Source: Xanthostigma xanthostigma (Eukaryota > Arthropoda > Insecta > Raphidioptera > Raphidiidae). Taken from it: 64,000 nt of DNA. The stretch is from positions 806,001 through 870,000 of the forward strand of contig OY754470.1 of the NCBI GenBank assembly GCA_963575645.1, read 5' to 3'. Positions 11,814 through 23,810 of this stretch are shown here, piece after piece. Within the stretch, counting starts at the first letter, position 1, and each line of letters starts with the position of its first letter. The translations under genes and the position numbers were made by a program. The notes under the pieces were generated by a model. It did not search any database, was not told where the DNA came from, and was given only the letters and a program-made list of their open reading frames with translations.

Positions 11814-11967
11814 TTGCAACATATCGCGATCAATTTGCACTATCTACATTGCGATTACAAAATATGTGATTATCTGATAACGTTGAACTGTTCAATGTGC
11901 AAATGATCTTACGTCTAGCAGTTTTCAGTATTTTGATGAATTCAGTCGATAAACTGCCATCTGAAAA
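11814..11967 (+). promoter_or_regulatory. Promoter and 5'UTR of secreted gene 2
   Basis: TTGCAACATAT (11814-11824), ATGTGATTATCTGATAA (11864-11880), AGCAGTT (11917-11923) and CTGAAAAATGA at the start codon match the first gene's promoter with nearly the same spacing. The position of the TATA box holds TGCAAA (about 11898-11903) instead. Confidence 0.6.
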
Positions 11968-13517
11968 ATGAGTTACGCTTTTTATGTATTTGCTGTTGCT
12001 GTTGCAGTTGTAGTTCATGTAAGTACAATATAATAATTTATGTTTTTCATGGCAATATTCACTGAACGTAAGTAGTTATTTATTCGGTTCATTTGATCTT
12101 GAGCTAACTGTATTCCTCCGAATATTATAGGTCACTAATAGTTATTAAAAAAAAATACATGGTGTTATTTAAAAAGTGGAGTTATTGATATAGCTTCAGC
12201 GCCTCCACCGAAATAAAGTTCAGTATAAAGGCCTTCTAGAACAATGTAACTTTCATCTGAAATATTTTTGGGTATCATCAATTGTTTATGGACTATTGCT
12301 ATGCAACACTTTATTTGGTAATTTTTATTTTTTAATATTGCAGATATGTTATATAAGTGGTATGTTTAATTTTAAATTTTATGAGAGAGACGCAAAAGTT
12401 CCAAATATCGAGTTAATAGTTCCCGATATAGTGAGACGTATTGGTGAAACTGTTATTGATGGTATTGATGCGGTAAACGATGAATATCTGAACAATATCG
12501 ATGCATTGGACGAACTTATTACCAACGCGATAGGTAGTAGCTCCGACCCTACAAGTGGCAAAGTCAAGTGTCTGAGGTTGCAATCAGATAAATTATTGCA
12601 AGCACGCAAAGAAGCCAACGACGAGGCAACAAAACTGAAACTGAAACTAGACAAACATTGTCGCAAACTGTTGGTTAAAATCAAAGAAATCATGGAGTCA
12701 ATGCCTCATGACTCTAAAGCTGACTCCGTTGTCCATTTATGTGTCAAGGAATTGCATCCAGGTAATGAGATTTTAAAAAATTGGACAATTCTCAGATGTT
12801 GAGCGTCTATAATCCTCGACATGGCACTGTAGAGTAAGTGATAGTTCAGTCGCTGCTTATAATGAGGGGTCCACCAAGTAGGTCGGTATCTTAGACTAAT
12901 AGCTATCTATTTCTAATAATAATTTTGTCATACTTATAGTACTGTAATATACAGTTGTAAGCTCTTTATATTTGACTAAATTGATCACATCATTATTTAA
13001 AAAATATCTTTATTTCTACATCTCAATAAACTGACTCAAAATCAATACGATGGATTTCCGTGCGAGATTCTTACAAAACCATGCTCGTTTGAAGGTATTG
13101 GGGCCTACTACTGAATACGCTTTTCTAAGGCACTGTTGCCTTATAAAACCGTGCTCGTCGTGAGGCAAGTGTCTCCTACTGAAAACGTTTTTGTAAGCTA
13201 ATAGTGCCTCTTACAGTCCAAGGAGTTTTTAACACACGGTTTGAGAACTGGACAAAATCAACTTGTGTTTTGTTTCAGGTTTAAAACAAAAGACAGAAGC
13301 TATCAAATGCATTAATGATTATGGAACTGATTTGACAGTTTCACAAAAGGACTTGGGGTATCGAAAAGCAAATATTATTAAAAAATTTCAGCAGTACGCT
13401 AACAAGAATGATCTTATTTTTCAAGTTGGTATTACGATGGTCCGCTTAGATGATTCTAATAAAGGAAAATTCAACCAAATGTCGATCGACTATCTTTCCT
13501 GTTTAGATATGGTTTAA
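11968..13517 (+). CDS. Secreted four-cysteine protein, paralogue 2
   Basis: The coding exons are 11968-12018, 12344-12761 and 13279-13517, 235 codons plus TAA, with the same intron phases (0 and 1) as the upstream gene. Exon 1 gives a short, very hydrophobic signal peptide (MSYAFYVFAVAVAVVVH). Exon 2 is shorter than in paralogue 1, lacking about 20 residues near its start, but the core with DGIDAVNDEY, KVKCLRLQSDK and QARKEAND is well conserved. The four shared cysteines are kept (KCLRL, HLCVK, IKCIN, LSCLD) and one extra lies in KHCRK. The family is unknown. Shared structure and promoter show a tandem duplication. AATAAA at 13630-13635 is a likely polyadenylation signal. Confidence 0.85.
13071..13212 (+). 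repeat. Two-copy tandem repeat in intron 2
   Basis: Two units of about 70 bp (13071-13140 and 13141-13212) both contain TTA(C/T)AAAACC(A/G)TGCTCGT, CCTACTGAA and TTTTCTAAGG-like sequence. They lie just upstream of the exon 3 acceptor. Confidence 0.6.
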
Positions 13518-13629
13518 ACTCAAATCAATAATCCTTTCCTACTCTGGAGTTAGGCGGAGCATTACGAAACAAGAATGTGTTAGGGTAAGCACGTGCGATC
13601 ACTCGACCAATGGCGTGTACAGTTAATTT

Positions 13630-13635
13630 AATAAA
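13630..13635 (+). terminator. Polyadenylation signal, secreted gene 2
   Basis: An AATAAA hexamer about 113 bp after the stop codon of the second paralogue. Confidence 0.55.
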
Positions 13636-13639
13636 CAGG

Positions 13640-15853
13640 CTGAAATAATAATATTGTGCTTTAAACATTTTTATTTACCCAAACAAACATTTTTTTAAAT
13701 AAGTTATTAAAAATAACAAGGAATTTTTCAATGAACAAAACTACATTCTTAACGAATTAAGTTAAAGATATTGATTATTTATTATTTAATTATATGTTGT
13801 CTTGTTGTCTTTGATGCATGTATTTTTTTAACAAGAATGCTTTCGATTGTAATGTTAAAAAAAAATATACTTTACTTTTACCGCTTAGAAAATATGTCAC
13901 TATAAAAGTTGTTCTTCTTTGTAAGTTTTACATTGTTTGCTATAAAATATATAACAGTAGATAATATAGATATCATTCATAAAGCAGCTTTCGCCACATT
14001 GCTGCATTAGTGTGACTATGAAAAAGAAAAATTGTTTTAAATGAATAAAGAAGATAGAGGAGTGCTCGTGGTTTTAGAATTTCACGCATTAATAAATAAT
14101 CCGTGGATAGTTTTATGGCGAACTTCAAGTATACATTGTTTTTTTTTGAGTGTAAGGTTATTAAACTTCCGGAGTGATCGCGCTTTTGATATTTATTCCG
14201 CATTAAAAACCATTAAAAATAGAATAAACTACTTTTGGCTGTTTTTTTTTTACTTGCGGACTGAAATAAATTAACCAATTTGAAAATGAATTGCTTTTAA
14301 ACCAATCCACCATTAAAAAAGGTAATAAATTGAAAATACACGATTTACTATTAGAACCTTATAATGGTCTTTAATTTGAAAAAACTACTTCCTTCTTGAA
14401 ATTATTATTTCATAGTTGACACATAAAAGTTATCGAGTTTTCCGTTTTCCAATTTGTTTTTTAGTCGAGTTTCCAATGAAATGGCGTATCATATTTCGAT
14501 AATTCAAAATGAAATTGCTTTTTAATCTCATCTATAAATAGACGGCGTAGGTACAGTTTGATATAATCATATACAAAGCTCGATTCCCGGAGAAGCATGT
14601 GTGGACGGGTTCTTTAGCCACTGCCTCCCATCGAGAAATGGTAAACCGGTCGTCTTGTTAAGGTTTTCTATGGTTTGTTCAATAATTTCAGATAAATATC
14701 GAAATGTCGCTTATGTCTTTTTGGGCATTAACCGTCGATATGTGTGTTATAATAGTTATTGGCGTAACTAGTACTCTAAGTCATTCATCGCGCTGACAGG
14801 TCATGACTTAGCCTACAAGTTGCGCCCATAATTTTATTCAACAATTGCGCGTTATTCATGTTTTAATTATAATGAGATGTTGTAAATATCTATTTATTTC
14901 TTTATGAAAAAAGCTGTCAATACTAACAGCACCAAACAGCACGATTCAATGTTTTGGTTTGAGGTTAGCCGGTTATGAATAAACTCCATGTCGAAAACAT
15001 TCGGCCTCTCAATTTTAGTCTCAATGGGTAACAACGGAGTTGTTGTTACCTACTATTTCGTTACGACTCAGAAAATAGTTACGTTTATTTTCATTACTCC
15101 ACAATGGTCGAGCTAGTAGGAATCTTCATTGAGTTATGACAAGTAATTGTCACCAGTCGGTAAATGGCTATTTAGGGTTCGGTTTTTAGGCATGATCAAA
15201 AACATGAATAACGCGCATGAGTTGAATAAAAATTATTACCTCAGTTATCAAGCATAAATATAGTCTACAGTAACTATCTATAAAAAGTTATTGAGTTATT
15301 TCCTTCGTAAATGTATTCTCGGATACGTCTACTCTTTAGGAAAACATATGCAATGTGGAACGAAAAGAACTGTACAACATTATAAAGACGTAATAAAAAG
15401 CAAAACTGTTGAAGAGATTGCGAATATTTTATTATCTTTATTTCAATTAGAAAAGTTGCAAAGACTTAGTAATGGAATTCATTATTCTCAGATGTAACAT
15501 TTAAAATTAAAAATCATATTTATATAGTCAACTGTCAACGGTGAGCCTTAACGCCGTGAGCAAGAAAGTAATTTCTATTTATTTTATGTCCATTACAATA
15601 ATAGTTTGAGAGTAGTAGTTTTCTCACATGTGCTCAAAAGGCCTTGAGGTTACACATTGATTGTACTTAAAAAAAACCGTTTAAAAATACGAAATACGAA
15701 ACGTGTAATGACCAATAAATACAAGCACCCTTCGTTGACTCGCTGCAGTCGGGTAAAAAACTTGTAACTGATATTAGGACGATGATATTGATGCTGTAAG
15801 ATAATTGGGGCGTATTATTCTTTTCAAATTTTCTGTTAAACTAATTACTTATA
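13640..15853. other. Intergenic, nothing secure
   Basis: Several 60-80 codon frames occur on both strands without domains. One at 15291-15497 has a helical-looking C-terminal part but no splice or promoter context. Confidence 0.35.
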
Positions 15854-16038
15854 CAGGCTGTCCCACGACATGACTGTCATAGCCTGGGACTGTGTTGCTG
15901 GAGTGATTTCAAGTCAAAAATGTCTAATGAACTTATACCCGCAACGGTATCCTAACTGAGCTAGAAACATTTGAAATTTTAGATAAGTAGTAGTAGGAAT
16001 TCCTTACTAATTTAAAAAAAAATTAAAAAGAAATCGCT

Positions 16039-16140
16039 TTATTGAATTAGTTGCTCAAAATGTCCACCCAGTTGCTGTATACATAGTCTAGCTCTTCTTA
16101 GAATTGAAGTGGTAGCTCTGCGAAGAGTCTCAATAAAGCA
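16039..16140 (-). pseudogene. Transposase C-terminal remnant
   Basis: The minus-strand frame ending at 16039 reads LRRATTSILRRARLCIQQLG, then a final GHFEQLIQ. This resembles the C-terminal tail of transposases in the IS630/Tc1/mariner superfamily, where an arginine-rich helix precedes a GGHFEHLL-like end. The catalytic domain and N-terminus are absent, removed by deletion and by the inserted (TGAA)n-tailed segment. It cannot encode an active enzyme. Confidence 0.55.
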
Positions 16141-16149
16141 CGAATAAAT

Positions 16150-16352
16150 ACTAATGGTGATTAACAGCCATCTGGTCTTTTTAATAATAACAAAACCAAC
16201 AGTCGAACCTAATACCTGCATTAGTGGGCTTACTTATTTATCTATATTTTATATTTTAACTGTTTCTATTTATATTTCCATGTGTATGTATTTGACGTAT
16301 CCTCCATACTCTGTATGCATTTTAAGGACAAAAATAAAATGAATGAATGAAT
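16150..16352 (+). mobile_element. LINE-like 3' tail with (TGAA)n
   Basis: This segment interrupts the transposase remnant and ends AAAATAAAATGAATGAATGA, the simple tail expected of a truncated non-LTR retrotransposon. It has no reverse transcriptase sequence, so the class is inferred from the tail alone. Confidence 0.4.
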
Positions 16353-16479
16353 GAAAATTTCAAATGCTTTTAGCTCAGTTAGGATAGCGTTCTGGGTATA
16401 TATTCATTAGACATTTTTGACTTGAAATCACCCCAGCAACACAATCCTAGGCTATGGCAGTCATTCGTGGGACACCATG

Positions 16480-19079
16480 TATATGTAAATGTAAAAGCTA
16501 AGTGATAATTGCCATATTTAACAAAACAATCAACATTATAACCTTATTGTTTGATTCCATGAAGAACAATGGTGTTGTCAGGTATTGAGGACACGTTGTG
16601 TTTCGACTACAACAATGAGCCTTTGACCTTCTATAGTGGCGAAGGCGAAGCCTATAGCGAATTGTTATGTTAGTTTCGCCTGGGAAAACTTTTGTGGATC
16701 GGAAATGTGTCTAAAGCTCGTTTGAAAACTGTAAAATATATTTCTCGAAAAGTGATTAATTTTTTTTGATGGAATTACTGAAACGATGTCCTAAGTTAAA
16801 AAAAAATATTTAAAAAAATGAGTAACACATTTTTCCTAAAACTGAATAAATTTCAAATAGACATTTTATCTGGGTGTATTATTTTCTATGCAGGGTTGTC
16901 TTTATTTGTGCTAAATTTCAAAATGTGTTATAAATGAAAAATAATTGGCATTATCGGTAAATATAAGAGCAGACACATGCTTGAGAAGTAAGGACTAACT
17001 AACTTAGAATTCAGTCGCTATTATTTCATTTTGACATTGACCATTTTAAAATGGGAATCACCTGGCGGACATATTAGCTAGTTTTTTTATAAGGCCTGGC
17101 GCTGACAGGTAATCTAAATTAAGCATCTTTAATTTACAATATTTGGCAACCTTCTGACCTTCAATCAACCTACATAATTGCACAATTAATAATTGCCTGT
17201 CAGTGTGTAGCCTAAAACGAAATGAGCGCCGAAATAATTATGACAGTGTAATTTATGCTTTAGTTTGTATAATGAAACCATATCACGTATTTCTCTTACA
17301 CTTGAGAAAATGTGCATTGAAAAGAAAACATAAATGACAAAAGAAGGAACCGTATAACTTTATATTATACTCATAGATTTATCATAAATTTAATGTTTTT
17401 TTTTCAGGGTACAGGTAAATTTAGTAGACGTTTCAATTTTGTGGAAATAATTGAAAACTGTTTTAATGGAGAATTATCATATAGGTTATTTTCATTAGTT
17501 TTTCTTAAAAAGAAATGTCAAGCTGTGAGGTTTGTAATCCTCAAAACCAAATTAATAAAATATATAATTTCCTCCTCGCATGGCTCGATGATACTTTTAA
17601 ACTTGTTGTTAAAATTTAAGATAAATGTAGAAGAAATTAAAAATGTCACTTCTTACATTCAAAATTGGTTGTGTGCAAGAAAAAACAAAAAATGTTTCCG
17701 ATATTAATGAAACTTTGAAACATACTAAGTATAAAGTCTGGGATATCTGTCCGGCTTCACGTTTCTGTTAAAATCTACAGGTAGTACGTAAAAATGAAAT
17801 ATTATCATTGATTAATACTTTAATCAAGGATATTATGGAACTGGAATCGGAAAAGGTTTCCAAACCACTGCTTACATGTGTAACTTGATAAATATAGTTG
17901 ATCCTTGCACTGTAAAATTAACTTTTCACTCCCTTACTCTGAGAATTCATGTTTGGCATGCCCAGTGCTTCTTTAAAATGCAGCGAAGAGCTCTGAAAAT
18001 TCTGTCTAGTGTAACTGATGTTCTAGAAGTAAATTTAATAAATACAATGATTTTCTCCAGGGCGGATATGACCGTCGGGATACCGGATCGCGCATCAGTT
18101 TTTTTCAGATATCGGAATTTCTTGGTGCATCGTCGAGTAATTGTAATTTTTTACAAATATGTCATTGATATTTCGGAAGAAAAAAAAATATTGCGACTGT
18201 TACCTATTTTATTATATAATATTTATAGAATTTTATTATTATAGCTGTGCTTATTACAACTAGTTTATTAATATGCGCTCCTGTTACAATATAATTAGAT
18301 ATTGTTTTATAGCTTGTTCTTCCAATTAACTCATCATATGGATTTTCTTCTTCAAACAAGGCAGACTTGTGAGTGTGTCTGAACTTATCAGATTTATTTA
18401 AAATTACTCTTCAAAAACATCCCGGGGGGAATCCCTCCCCCCACAGAAATGGTATCGCCGCCCTCCACGTAGGCCGTCGATCTCATCTATCCCCGTGCTA
18501 TTTTTTATAGCCTATCCTATCTCTGTACTCTGTAGATACGTTTATGAATGCAAAAGACAACTAGTGAAAACAACAATACTCAATATTTTCAAAACCGTTT
18601 TTAAAAATTTTTGTGACTTATGTGAGATATTTTATATTATCCGCAAGAATAAAGCAATATACATTTGTTCCTACGTAGAAGGAATGCACGAAAAGGAGGG
18701 GAGTAGCATTTCGACGTAAATTGCGGGGCTCTTCCCGTCGGGAGTTTGTTGTAGATATGTTCTTCCCGCAAGCCAGCACAGTCGTTAAGCGGAAATAAAC
18801 GTCTCTACAGAAGAATGCATTTGACCGCTTTTACTATATTAAATTCTCTTCATTGGCTCCGTCTCTTATTCGTTTGGTTGTGCCTCGTCCGACTCATTCG
18901 TCGCCTCATATCTTTTTATCTAGCATTCGCTACACAACGGATTAGTGACGTCTATATAAACTTGTGAAAAAAGATCTCGTGCCAGAAACGGTTGAAACTT
19001 GCAAGGAAAGATATAAAGTTTTCAAGGAAGTCCGATCTATAGAAATGTGTTTGTATCTTTTCCAAATTAACATTAAAAA
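16480..19079. other. Intergenic, two unassigned ORFs
   Basis: An open frame at 17393-17707 follows a good TTTTTTTTTCAG acceptor-like site, and another at 17876-18244 lies downstream. Neither has a recognisable domain, a donor or a partner exon, so they are not called as genes. GC-richer sequence near 18420-18790 has no identity I can support. Confidence 0.35.
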
Positions 19080-19355
19080 CCAGCCAAACGCGCGTTAGGC
19101 ACACACTTGATAGGGTTCCGTAGTGTTCGTATGACGTATTTTTAATCTATTTAACGCTTGATAAATATCACACCCTGACCTAGAAACGGTTCACTGCAAT
19201 ATGTTGATGCTGTTTTGTGGATTATTAATTAAAAAGAAGTCGAATATCCATGAGTTATTATTTGCGCTATTAATATCGTAACATACGAACGGACAGACAG
19301 ACAGACGTACTTGACGGAATTATAATGGCCATTTTGACTACAGAGTTCTAAAAAT
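19080..19355 (+). repeat. Dispersed repeat with (GACA)n
   Basis: It contains CGCGCGTTAGGCACACACTT, GGGTTCCGTAGTG and GGACAGACAGACAGACGTAC. These resemble the start, middle and end of a widespread lepidopteran repeat also seen at about 1098 and 23535. Boundaries are approximate. Confidence 0.45.
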
Positions 19356-20020
19356 GAACATTGATGTTAAAAAGTTGCACTGCTATCTAGGGCACCGTCA
19401 TGATTCAAATTTGAAACTCTCGAATTCGCGTAAGCCGTTGACTAGCAGTTTCACTTCTGTAGAATGCTATAAAATACACGGTCTCTTTTTTTGAAGTGAA
19501 ACTTCTTTGCGCGTGCTAGAGTGGATTGGATTCTTGCAGCTGTGCGTGTAATAAAACGCTTCATCCCCACTCTTTTGCGTAGAACTAGAGTGGAACGCTG
19601 GGAAGGCATCGCTGTATTTTATTTAATGTATTGAAATGTAATCTAATAGATTACAAACTTCAGGCGACTCCCGGGTAATATGTAGTACATGATTATTATT
19701 TTTATTTGGCCTGTCGGCTGCCACAAACACTGTAGGTCTGTAGCTTGTAGGGATGATGATATCAATATAATATATAGATATAATTAAAACGCTGCAATTA
19801 CGATCGAGGTAGTTGTTAAATATATTATGTGTGTGTATTTTGTATTTCGCAAAACATGCAATATTGCTTCCTGTGTTAATTGCCGGTCTATAAATAACAT
19901 AGATATTAGATAGCTATTGGCCTGTACGTTTTGACGTTGAAATTCAACTAATATTTTTCATGAAAACGCCAATAAACATTGGTGGACTTAATACCCAATA
20001 ATCAAAATAATAACCAAAAG

Positions 20021-20108
20021 CTTTTTGATTTATTGATGATTCAATGCTTTTTGGTCCAATGCAGCTGCATTGGATCAAAAAGCATTGAATCATCAATAAA
20101 TCAAAAAG
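20021..20108. repeat. Near-perfect 88-bp palindrome
   Basis: Arms of 44 bp meet without a loop at GCAGCTGC (centre 20064/20065), with one mismatch (GGTCC against GATCC). The left arm starts CTTTTTGATTTATTGATGAT. It could extrude a cruciform. Confidence 0.85.
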
Positions 20109-22838
20109 GTTTTGATTCAATGTTGCTGGCATTATGTTTCCATTTAATTGGAAATCGCAGTATAGTTTGATATTAAACACGACAATAATACAGAAACAAT
20201 ATCAAAAGTTAACATCGTAATATTATCGGCATAATAATAGAAGCGTTAGAGCAGGAGCTATGAAAACAGGATCGCGTTTAAAGTTTATAATTAGTTCGAG
20301 CTATTGTATATATGCTCATAATTTAAAAGTTGTAATATCAAAAGTTTCTCTAATTATTATTTCTCATAAAATCACTCTAATAATCATTATAACACTTAGT
20401 GTCTATCTATTGTTTTAATTTATTAATATAAGCTGATTTTTAATCATCGACTCAAAAAACAAGTGTGTTTGAAGTCTGTCTTTTTTTTTTGCTTTGGGGG
20501 GTGGCTCCACCATATAAGTTATCTGAACAGTATTATTAAATAAACATCACAAAATATCCATGAGCGGCGGGATTCGAACCCTGGACAGTCTGATCTAAAG
20601 GCCAGCACGCTGTCCTTTGTCTTATACAGTAAAAATTAAAAACGCCCCTGATTTAAAACTATTACCTCTAAACTGCTGTTTAAAAAGTATGAAATAATTT
20701 AATATTCATACCCCATGAACGCGTCGGAGACTGCTGCAATACAAAAAAATGGAAATTATTTGATATTATTTAGGAATCGAGAATTTTTAAAATTTTTGTT
20801 ATATAACTAGAAATCGCACGACCGATTTTTATTAAATTTGGTACATTAAGGAACATTAGGTACTTATTTTATTAGGATATTTGCTCGAAATATTTCAATA
20901 ACTAATTTTGGCCGGCTTTTTTTTAACTGAATGATCTTTACTTTAATAAGTAATTAACCTGGGCTAGTTGTGTTATTCAAATAAAATGTCGCAAAAATTT
21001 GACTATTAGGCGACGCAAAAGTGCCAACATATAAACTATATGAAGGCTGCAATTCTAGAATAATTCTGTATATTTTACAGCTCTTAGCGTTTATTTATAA
21101 TTAAAAAAATGGAAGACTAGTACTGTATTCCTTGAACATTGTTTGCGTTAATCCACTATACGTTAATAATAATTATGAATTTTTTAAAGTAAACTTTCTG
21201 GCACCCTCAAGTGTAATTAATGATTCACCTCGTCGATAGAGTTTCTTTCTGTAATCGTTCGGTGTAATTACATAAGAAAACGCCGTAAATTATTTCAAGC
21301 TTGATTATTATTGCCGCATTATTAAAGGTTATTCACTTTAGTTGTGTATAACATAGGTTGACAAAAAAAACAGAGGCAATATAATGAGAGCATAATGGTG
21401 TTATATATCTTTGTTTACTTTGTAAATAATTTTATTAATTGCCAGTTACAATATAACTGAATTTTGAAATTTACAATCTTTGCTATAAATAAATACATTG
21501 TGTTAAGTAATAACCGATAACTTATGCAATTCTTAATTAAAGCCAGATTCACACTTTCATAGACGGGAGGTTAGGTACGTTTAAGGTTTGATACGGGAAA
21601 GTTCATACAAACATAAAATAAATATTAGAAAAGTTTGAGAAAAGCGTGAAATAAAAGTAAAATAAAAACCTTGAATAAAATATGAAAATTTTGAATAAAT
21701 GGTAAAATAAATAGACATTTGAAGTGTGAACAAGTCAATCATTCACCTGACGAATTATTATCAATGCAAAGAGACGTTCAAAACAGAATAATATATAAAT
21801 CCTGCGATTTTAAATAGTCGTTCGTGCCTGTCATTCGCTGTAAAATCCGTCACTTTCAATAATTTTCTACTCTGCTATAGAAAGCTCTGTTTATGTTACG
21901 TTATAAATAAGTTATCGATATCATCTTTAGGGCTGACCAAATCAGAAATGTTTTTATTGATACGTAAATATCTTTACTGGCTTTGGCTGGCTGCTATGGC
22001 TTATATGCACCTATTTGAAAATAATCGCAATTTAATTTCTACGAAGAGAAAAAAGATAAATTATTTTTGCAGTGAATTATTAATTAAACCCTGTTTATAT
22101 TTGTAAGATGAGCTTTCTTAATTTTTCCGTCCGTCTATTACAAGCTCGCAGAGCTAAACGGTACAAGCCAGGGACTTTAAATGGTCTATAGTTAAAGCTT
22201 GTTTTATTTATTATTATGGTAAGAATAAATATTTCCAATTTAATGTTTTGATTGATAATAAATTACAAATCTAATTAATACTTTTACCAATTCTTGCATA
22301 AATATTAAATAGTAGATATTTTCTTTTCAAAATTAATTGATGCGATTTAAAGTATATCCCTGAATTAGGGCTTTTAAAAGTAACTGAATAAGAACCGTTC
22401 TTTCTGTAAACATTTTATCACTGAAAGCACTATATAAAGTTTTCAGCTCCTCTTAAAAATATTTCCGTATGGTGTTTGCTGGTGACGAAAGAAATTTATT
22501 ACTGTAAACATTAATAAAACATAATGTTTTTTCATGTTTATCGGACATTTTTTGACAGCAGAAGTGAATTTACGACGGATGTTAGACGTAAAATATGCAT
22601 GTATTCTAAAGTTATTTGCATTGCAAAAAAACTCTCTTCTTATACAAATAGACTTTACATAGGTATATAATAATATGTTCAAAAGAGCTGTGCACCGTAT
22701 TTGCGAGCGATGCATCCGCTTGTCTGTGGTTTTGCTTAAAACCACATTGTAGAGTCAAACTCTCTCACCCACTCATCAATAAACTTTCATTTCCTCTCTC
22801 ATTCACACACACTAAAAACAATTATTTATCTAAAAAAA
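20109..22838. other. Intergenic, nothing secure
   Basis: AT-rich sequence with one tRNA-like fragment (separate entry) and no supported gene. Confidence 0.35.
20556..20640 (-). repeat. tRNA-like (SINE head or tRNA relic)
   Basis: On the minus strand GGACAGCGTGCTGGCCTTTA is followed by GGGTTCGAATCCCGCC, a perfect B box preceded by an A-box-like region. I could not fold a complete acceptor stem, so this is a tRNA-derived fragment rather than a gene. Confidence 0.45.
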
Positions 22839-23087
22839 TTGGTTGTCTGTAAAGTTGGTTTACGGACGATAGTTTTCCGTGATAACGTCATAAAGAAACA
22901 TTGACGAACTCTCTGACGTCACGCGAGAAGAGAGAGAAATGCCTACAAGCCGACGCTTGGGCCGATCGTGCCTCTCTATCGCTTATACCGCGCTCTCGCT
23001 TGCACGCTCAGGCTCGGGCGGAACGTGACACTTTTTCGTGCGTGCAGCCGGTGTTTCATCAATTTTTAAGACGTTATCACGTCAAAA
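22839..23087 (+). repeat. TTGGTTGTCTG repeat, long form
   Basis: It starts TTGGTTGTCTGTAAAGTTGG, continues with GTGATAACGTCAT and ends GACGTTATCACGTCAAAA. The same ends bound the units at 62323-62803. This copy has about 100 extra central bases that are GC-rich. The inverted GTGATAACGT and ACGTTATCAC blocks suggest a non-autonomous DNA element. Confidence 0.6.
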
Positions 23088-23534
23088 ACTGTTTACTTAA
23101 AATTCTTAAATGTAGCTTACAATTGATACGTTGTCATTTTTTTTTGTACACCTCATTAAATTTTTAAAACTACATAGAAAAATAAAATATAAAAAATTTA
23201 AAAATATATTTAATCGAACGTGGTCATTATTAATTCTGCTATTAAAATTGGGTTAAAATAATAGCGAACTGTGTATAGACACATTACACATGTATAAAAC
23301 TTTTATAGATACATTCAGTCTAACATTGATTTATAGACCACTTTATTCGAAGAACGACCAATTTTCCTTGAGAAAGATGTGAGTTTTTTTATCGCATCCA
23401 ATAAGATTTTAAACCAATACACTTTCTCTGAGAGGCAGCAATCAATATTAATGTATTTTCTGTCGCTGAAACGTAATATGACAATCAGTATTATATTTTA
23501 AACAGCTGTTATGAAAAAAAGAATGATAAAATAA

Positions 23535-23720
23535 AAAAAAAACGGGTAGAACTCGCACCCTGAGGGCTCCGTACCGTTATATCATAAAAATTTAATTTTT
23601 TCATGTAATAATTCTATAATATATATAAAGACAGAATTTTATGATTTTCGGATTTTTTTCTTTACTCGTGCCATGCAACTTTCTTTCTCGCCAAACAAGA
23701 TTCTAGGTTAACGAGAAACA
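23535..23720 (+). repeat. Dispersed repeat, second copy
   Basis: It has AGAACTCGCACCCTGAGGG, TCCGTACCG, TTTTCGGATTTTTTTCTTTAC and CTAGGTTAACGAGAA, matching the repeat at 1098-1656. Confidence 0.5.
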
Positions 23721-23810
23721 TTAAAAGATTTGATGAGTGGGTCAGTATAAAAAAATATAAACAAGTGATTTGAAATTTTAAAAATAAAAAAAATAAATAA
23801 ATCAATTTCA

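Larger units (their letters stand above)
15854..16479 (-). mobile_element. Deleted Tc1/mariner-like element, long TIRs
   Basis: Inverted ends of about 130 bp start CAGGCTGTCCCACG at the left and the complement of CATGGTGTCCCACG at the right, each flanked by TA (15852-15853 and 16480-16481). Both arms contain TTTCAAGTCAAAAATGTCTA. The interior keeps only the C-terminus of a transposase on the minus strand. A foreign segment ending in a (TGAA)n tail lies at about 16150-16352. Confidence 0.75.

Noticed and set aside
15291-15497. 68-codon ORF with a helical C-terminal part
   Set aside because: Too short and isolated, with no splice or family evidence.
17393-18244. Two ORFs of 104 and 122 codons, one after an acceptor-like site
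   Set aside because: No domain, donor, promoter or partner exon, and composition typical of AT-rich chance frames.
20556-20640. tRNA gene
   Set aside because: A and B boxes are present but I could not form a full cloverleaf, so it is kept only as a tRNA-like repeat.
22901-23167. 88-codon ORF
   Set aside because: It lies within the dispersed TTGGTTGTCTG repeat and its GC-rich insert.
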